NCBI GenBank assembly: GCA_947464585.1
Contig: CANHYS010000137.1
Location: 1 to 6,332 of the forward strand
Source of the DNA: Planctomycetaceae bacterium
GTDB lineage: Bacteria; Planctomycetota; Planctomycetia; Pirellulales; UBA1268
DNA: 6,332 nucleotides
Direction: 5' to 3'
The translations under genes were made by a program, and so were the position numbers. The number at the start of each line of letters is the position of its first letter. Position 1 is the stretch's first letter. Positions 5,381 to 6,332 of the stretch are shown here, one piece after another. A model generated the notes under the pieces. It saw only the letters and a program-made list of their open reading frames with translations, was not told the DNA's origin and did not search any database.

Positions 5381-6332
5381 CGAAGATCATCGTAAACGAC
5401 GGCGTTGACTGCATCCGACCACACGTGGCGCATCATCTCATGGTCTACTTTTCTTCCCGCGACGATAGTTCATCGGCCGCCGAGAGACGCCTGTCTCGCG
5501 ATTCCAGACGTGGGCTTGACGAACCGCTGCCCGCAGCGCTTTCGCCGGATGGATTGCCACTCGGAGAGCCGCTTCCGGATCTGCTCTCTGACGCTGCGGA
5601 TGCCGACCCCCTGGCAGACACGCCGGAAAATGTCCCCACCTCAGGCGAGTCGTATTGGCAACTCTCCCGCACGCCGCTCACGAGCCTTGTTTTTACGCTC
5701 CCGTTGGTTCTGGCCTACGAGGGTGGCGTGCTCCTGCTTGGCCGTGGATCGCCCCGCAATGGCGCCGATGTCTGGCTCCGCCACCTGCTGGATGCTCTGG
5801 GATTCGGCCAGTATTTCCTCCTGCCACTGCTCACCGTGGTGGGACTTTTGGCATGGCAGTATCTCTCGCACGACCGCTGGAGAGTGAGCCTGGCCGCATT
5901 GCCGGGAATGGCGGCCGAATGCACGCTCTGGGCGGTCGTGCTCGTCGGCATCGGGCGGCTGCAGCAGAGCCTCTGGCCGTTCCATCCGGGCCTCCTGGAG
6001 TGGGAATACCTGCAACTAAATGGCGATGCCGGATTCGGCTGGCATGCGCTGCTGGCCAGACTCGTCGGCTTCTGCGGCGCAGGCCTCTACGAGGAAGTGC
6101 TGTTTCGGCTCCTCATGCTCCCCATCGCCGTGTGGGCATTCGAGCGACTGGGGTGCTCGACACTGGCAGCCGGATTCTGGGCGCTGGTGCTGTCGAGCCT
6201 GCTCTTCAGCGGCGCTCACTACATCGGCCCGCTCGGCGACTCGTTCACGCTCTACAGTTTCACATTCCGCACCGTGGCGGGCCTGTTTTTCGCGCTCCTG
6301 TTCCTGCTCCGCGGCTTCGGCATCGCCGCCGG
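5377..6332 (+). CDS. CPBP-family intramembrane metalloprotease (CAAX protease/Abi), N-terminal 318 residues
   Basis: CPBP proteins are multi-helix membrane proteases related to the eukaryotic CAAX protease Rce1. Bacterial roles include peptide maturation, immunity and signalling; none can be assigned here. The first motif EExxxR is E239-E240 to R244 (YEEVLFR), and the second, FxxxH, is F277 to H281 (FSGAH). The third motif (a helix with H and N/D) should lie just past the right edge, after LLRGFGIAA. Membrane segments are seen at about 101-121, 143-162, 173-193, 225-255, 263-281 and 297-311. Residues 23-95 are a hydrophilic Pro/Asp/Ser-rich region before the first helix. The ATG at 5377 overlaps the preceding small ORF (ATGA) and follows an in-frame stop at 5365-5367. 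It has only a weak GGGA 12 bases upstream, which fits dependence on coupling. ATG at 5440 (residue 22) is an alternative start. A different plus-strand frame starting at 5405 is not the gene: it breaks at 5887 while this one continues through both motifs. Confidence 0.87.
   Translation, partial: MTKIIVNDGVDCIRPHVAHHLMVYFSSRDDSSSAAERRLSRDSRRGLDEPLPAALSPDGLPLGEPLPDLLSDAADADPLADTPENVPTSGESYWQLSRTPLTSLVFTLPLVLAYEGGVLLLGRGSPRNGADVWLRHLLDALGFGQYFLLPLLTVVGLLAWQYLSHDRWRVSLAALPGMAAECTLWAVVLVGIGRLQQSLWPFHPGLLEWEYLQLNGDAGFGWHALLARLVGFCGAGLYEEVLFRLLMLPIAVWAFERLGCSTLAAGFWALVLSSLLFSGAHYIGPLGDSFTLYSFTFRTVAGLFFALLFLLRGFGIAA

Noticed and set aside
5405..5887. A 160-codon plus-strand frame over the CPBP N-terminus
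   Set aside because: It is out of frame with the conserved EExxxR and FxxxH motifs and ends before them.

Overview
The window is GC-rich (the coding regions strongly so) with tightly packed bacterial genes. Protein style points to a planctomycete, probably Pirellulales-like: a long MMPL/RND exporter, a divergent membrane-bound Lgt with an extended N-terminus, and a FolK with a nucleoside-kinase-like tail. This placement is inference; no rRNA or other phylogenetic marker is present. No mobile element, tRNA, rRNA or CRISPR array was found.

Minus strand, read right to left: folK (4876-3761), panC (3761-2871) and an lgt-family gene (2871-1483) form one compact operon. Each junction is a TGATG in which stop and start share one base. 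After a 164-bp gap holding an interrupted hairpin comes an MMPL/RND-type exporter (1318 to beyond base 1). It has no in-frame stop inside the window. FolK makes a folate precursor, PanC makes pantothenate, and the Lgt-like protein belongs to the lipoprotein diacylglyceryl transferase family. Two members are composite. FolK carries about 215 extra residues resembling a deoxynucleoside kinase whose Walker A lysine is missing. The Lgt-like protein ends in a complete CDGSH iron-sulfur domain, an unexpected partner for an integral membrane acyltransferase.

Plus strand, right side: a roughly 340-bp divergent intergenic region holds a candidate minus-strand promoter and terminator-like hairpin near folK, and a palindrome overlapping three 10-bp tandem repeats towards the plus-strand genes. 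Then comes a 53-codon reading frame with a strong GGAGG ribosome site and a GTG start (5219-5380). It overlaps by ATGA a CPBP-family intramembrane protease gene (5377 to beyond 6332). The ribosome site can pair perfectly with codons 3-5 of the small frame, placing the start codon in a hairpin loop. This suggests a translational gate on the coupled protease.

The most notable items are the Lgt-CDGSH fusion, the small coupled ORF with its occluding hairpin, and the FolK fusion with a degenerate P-loop.
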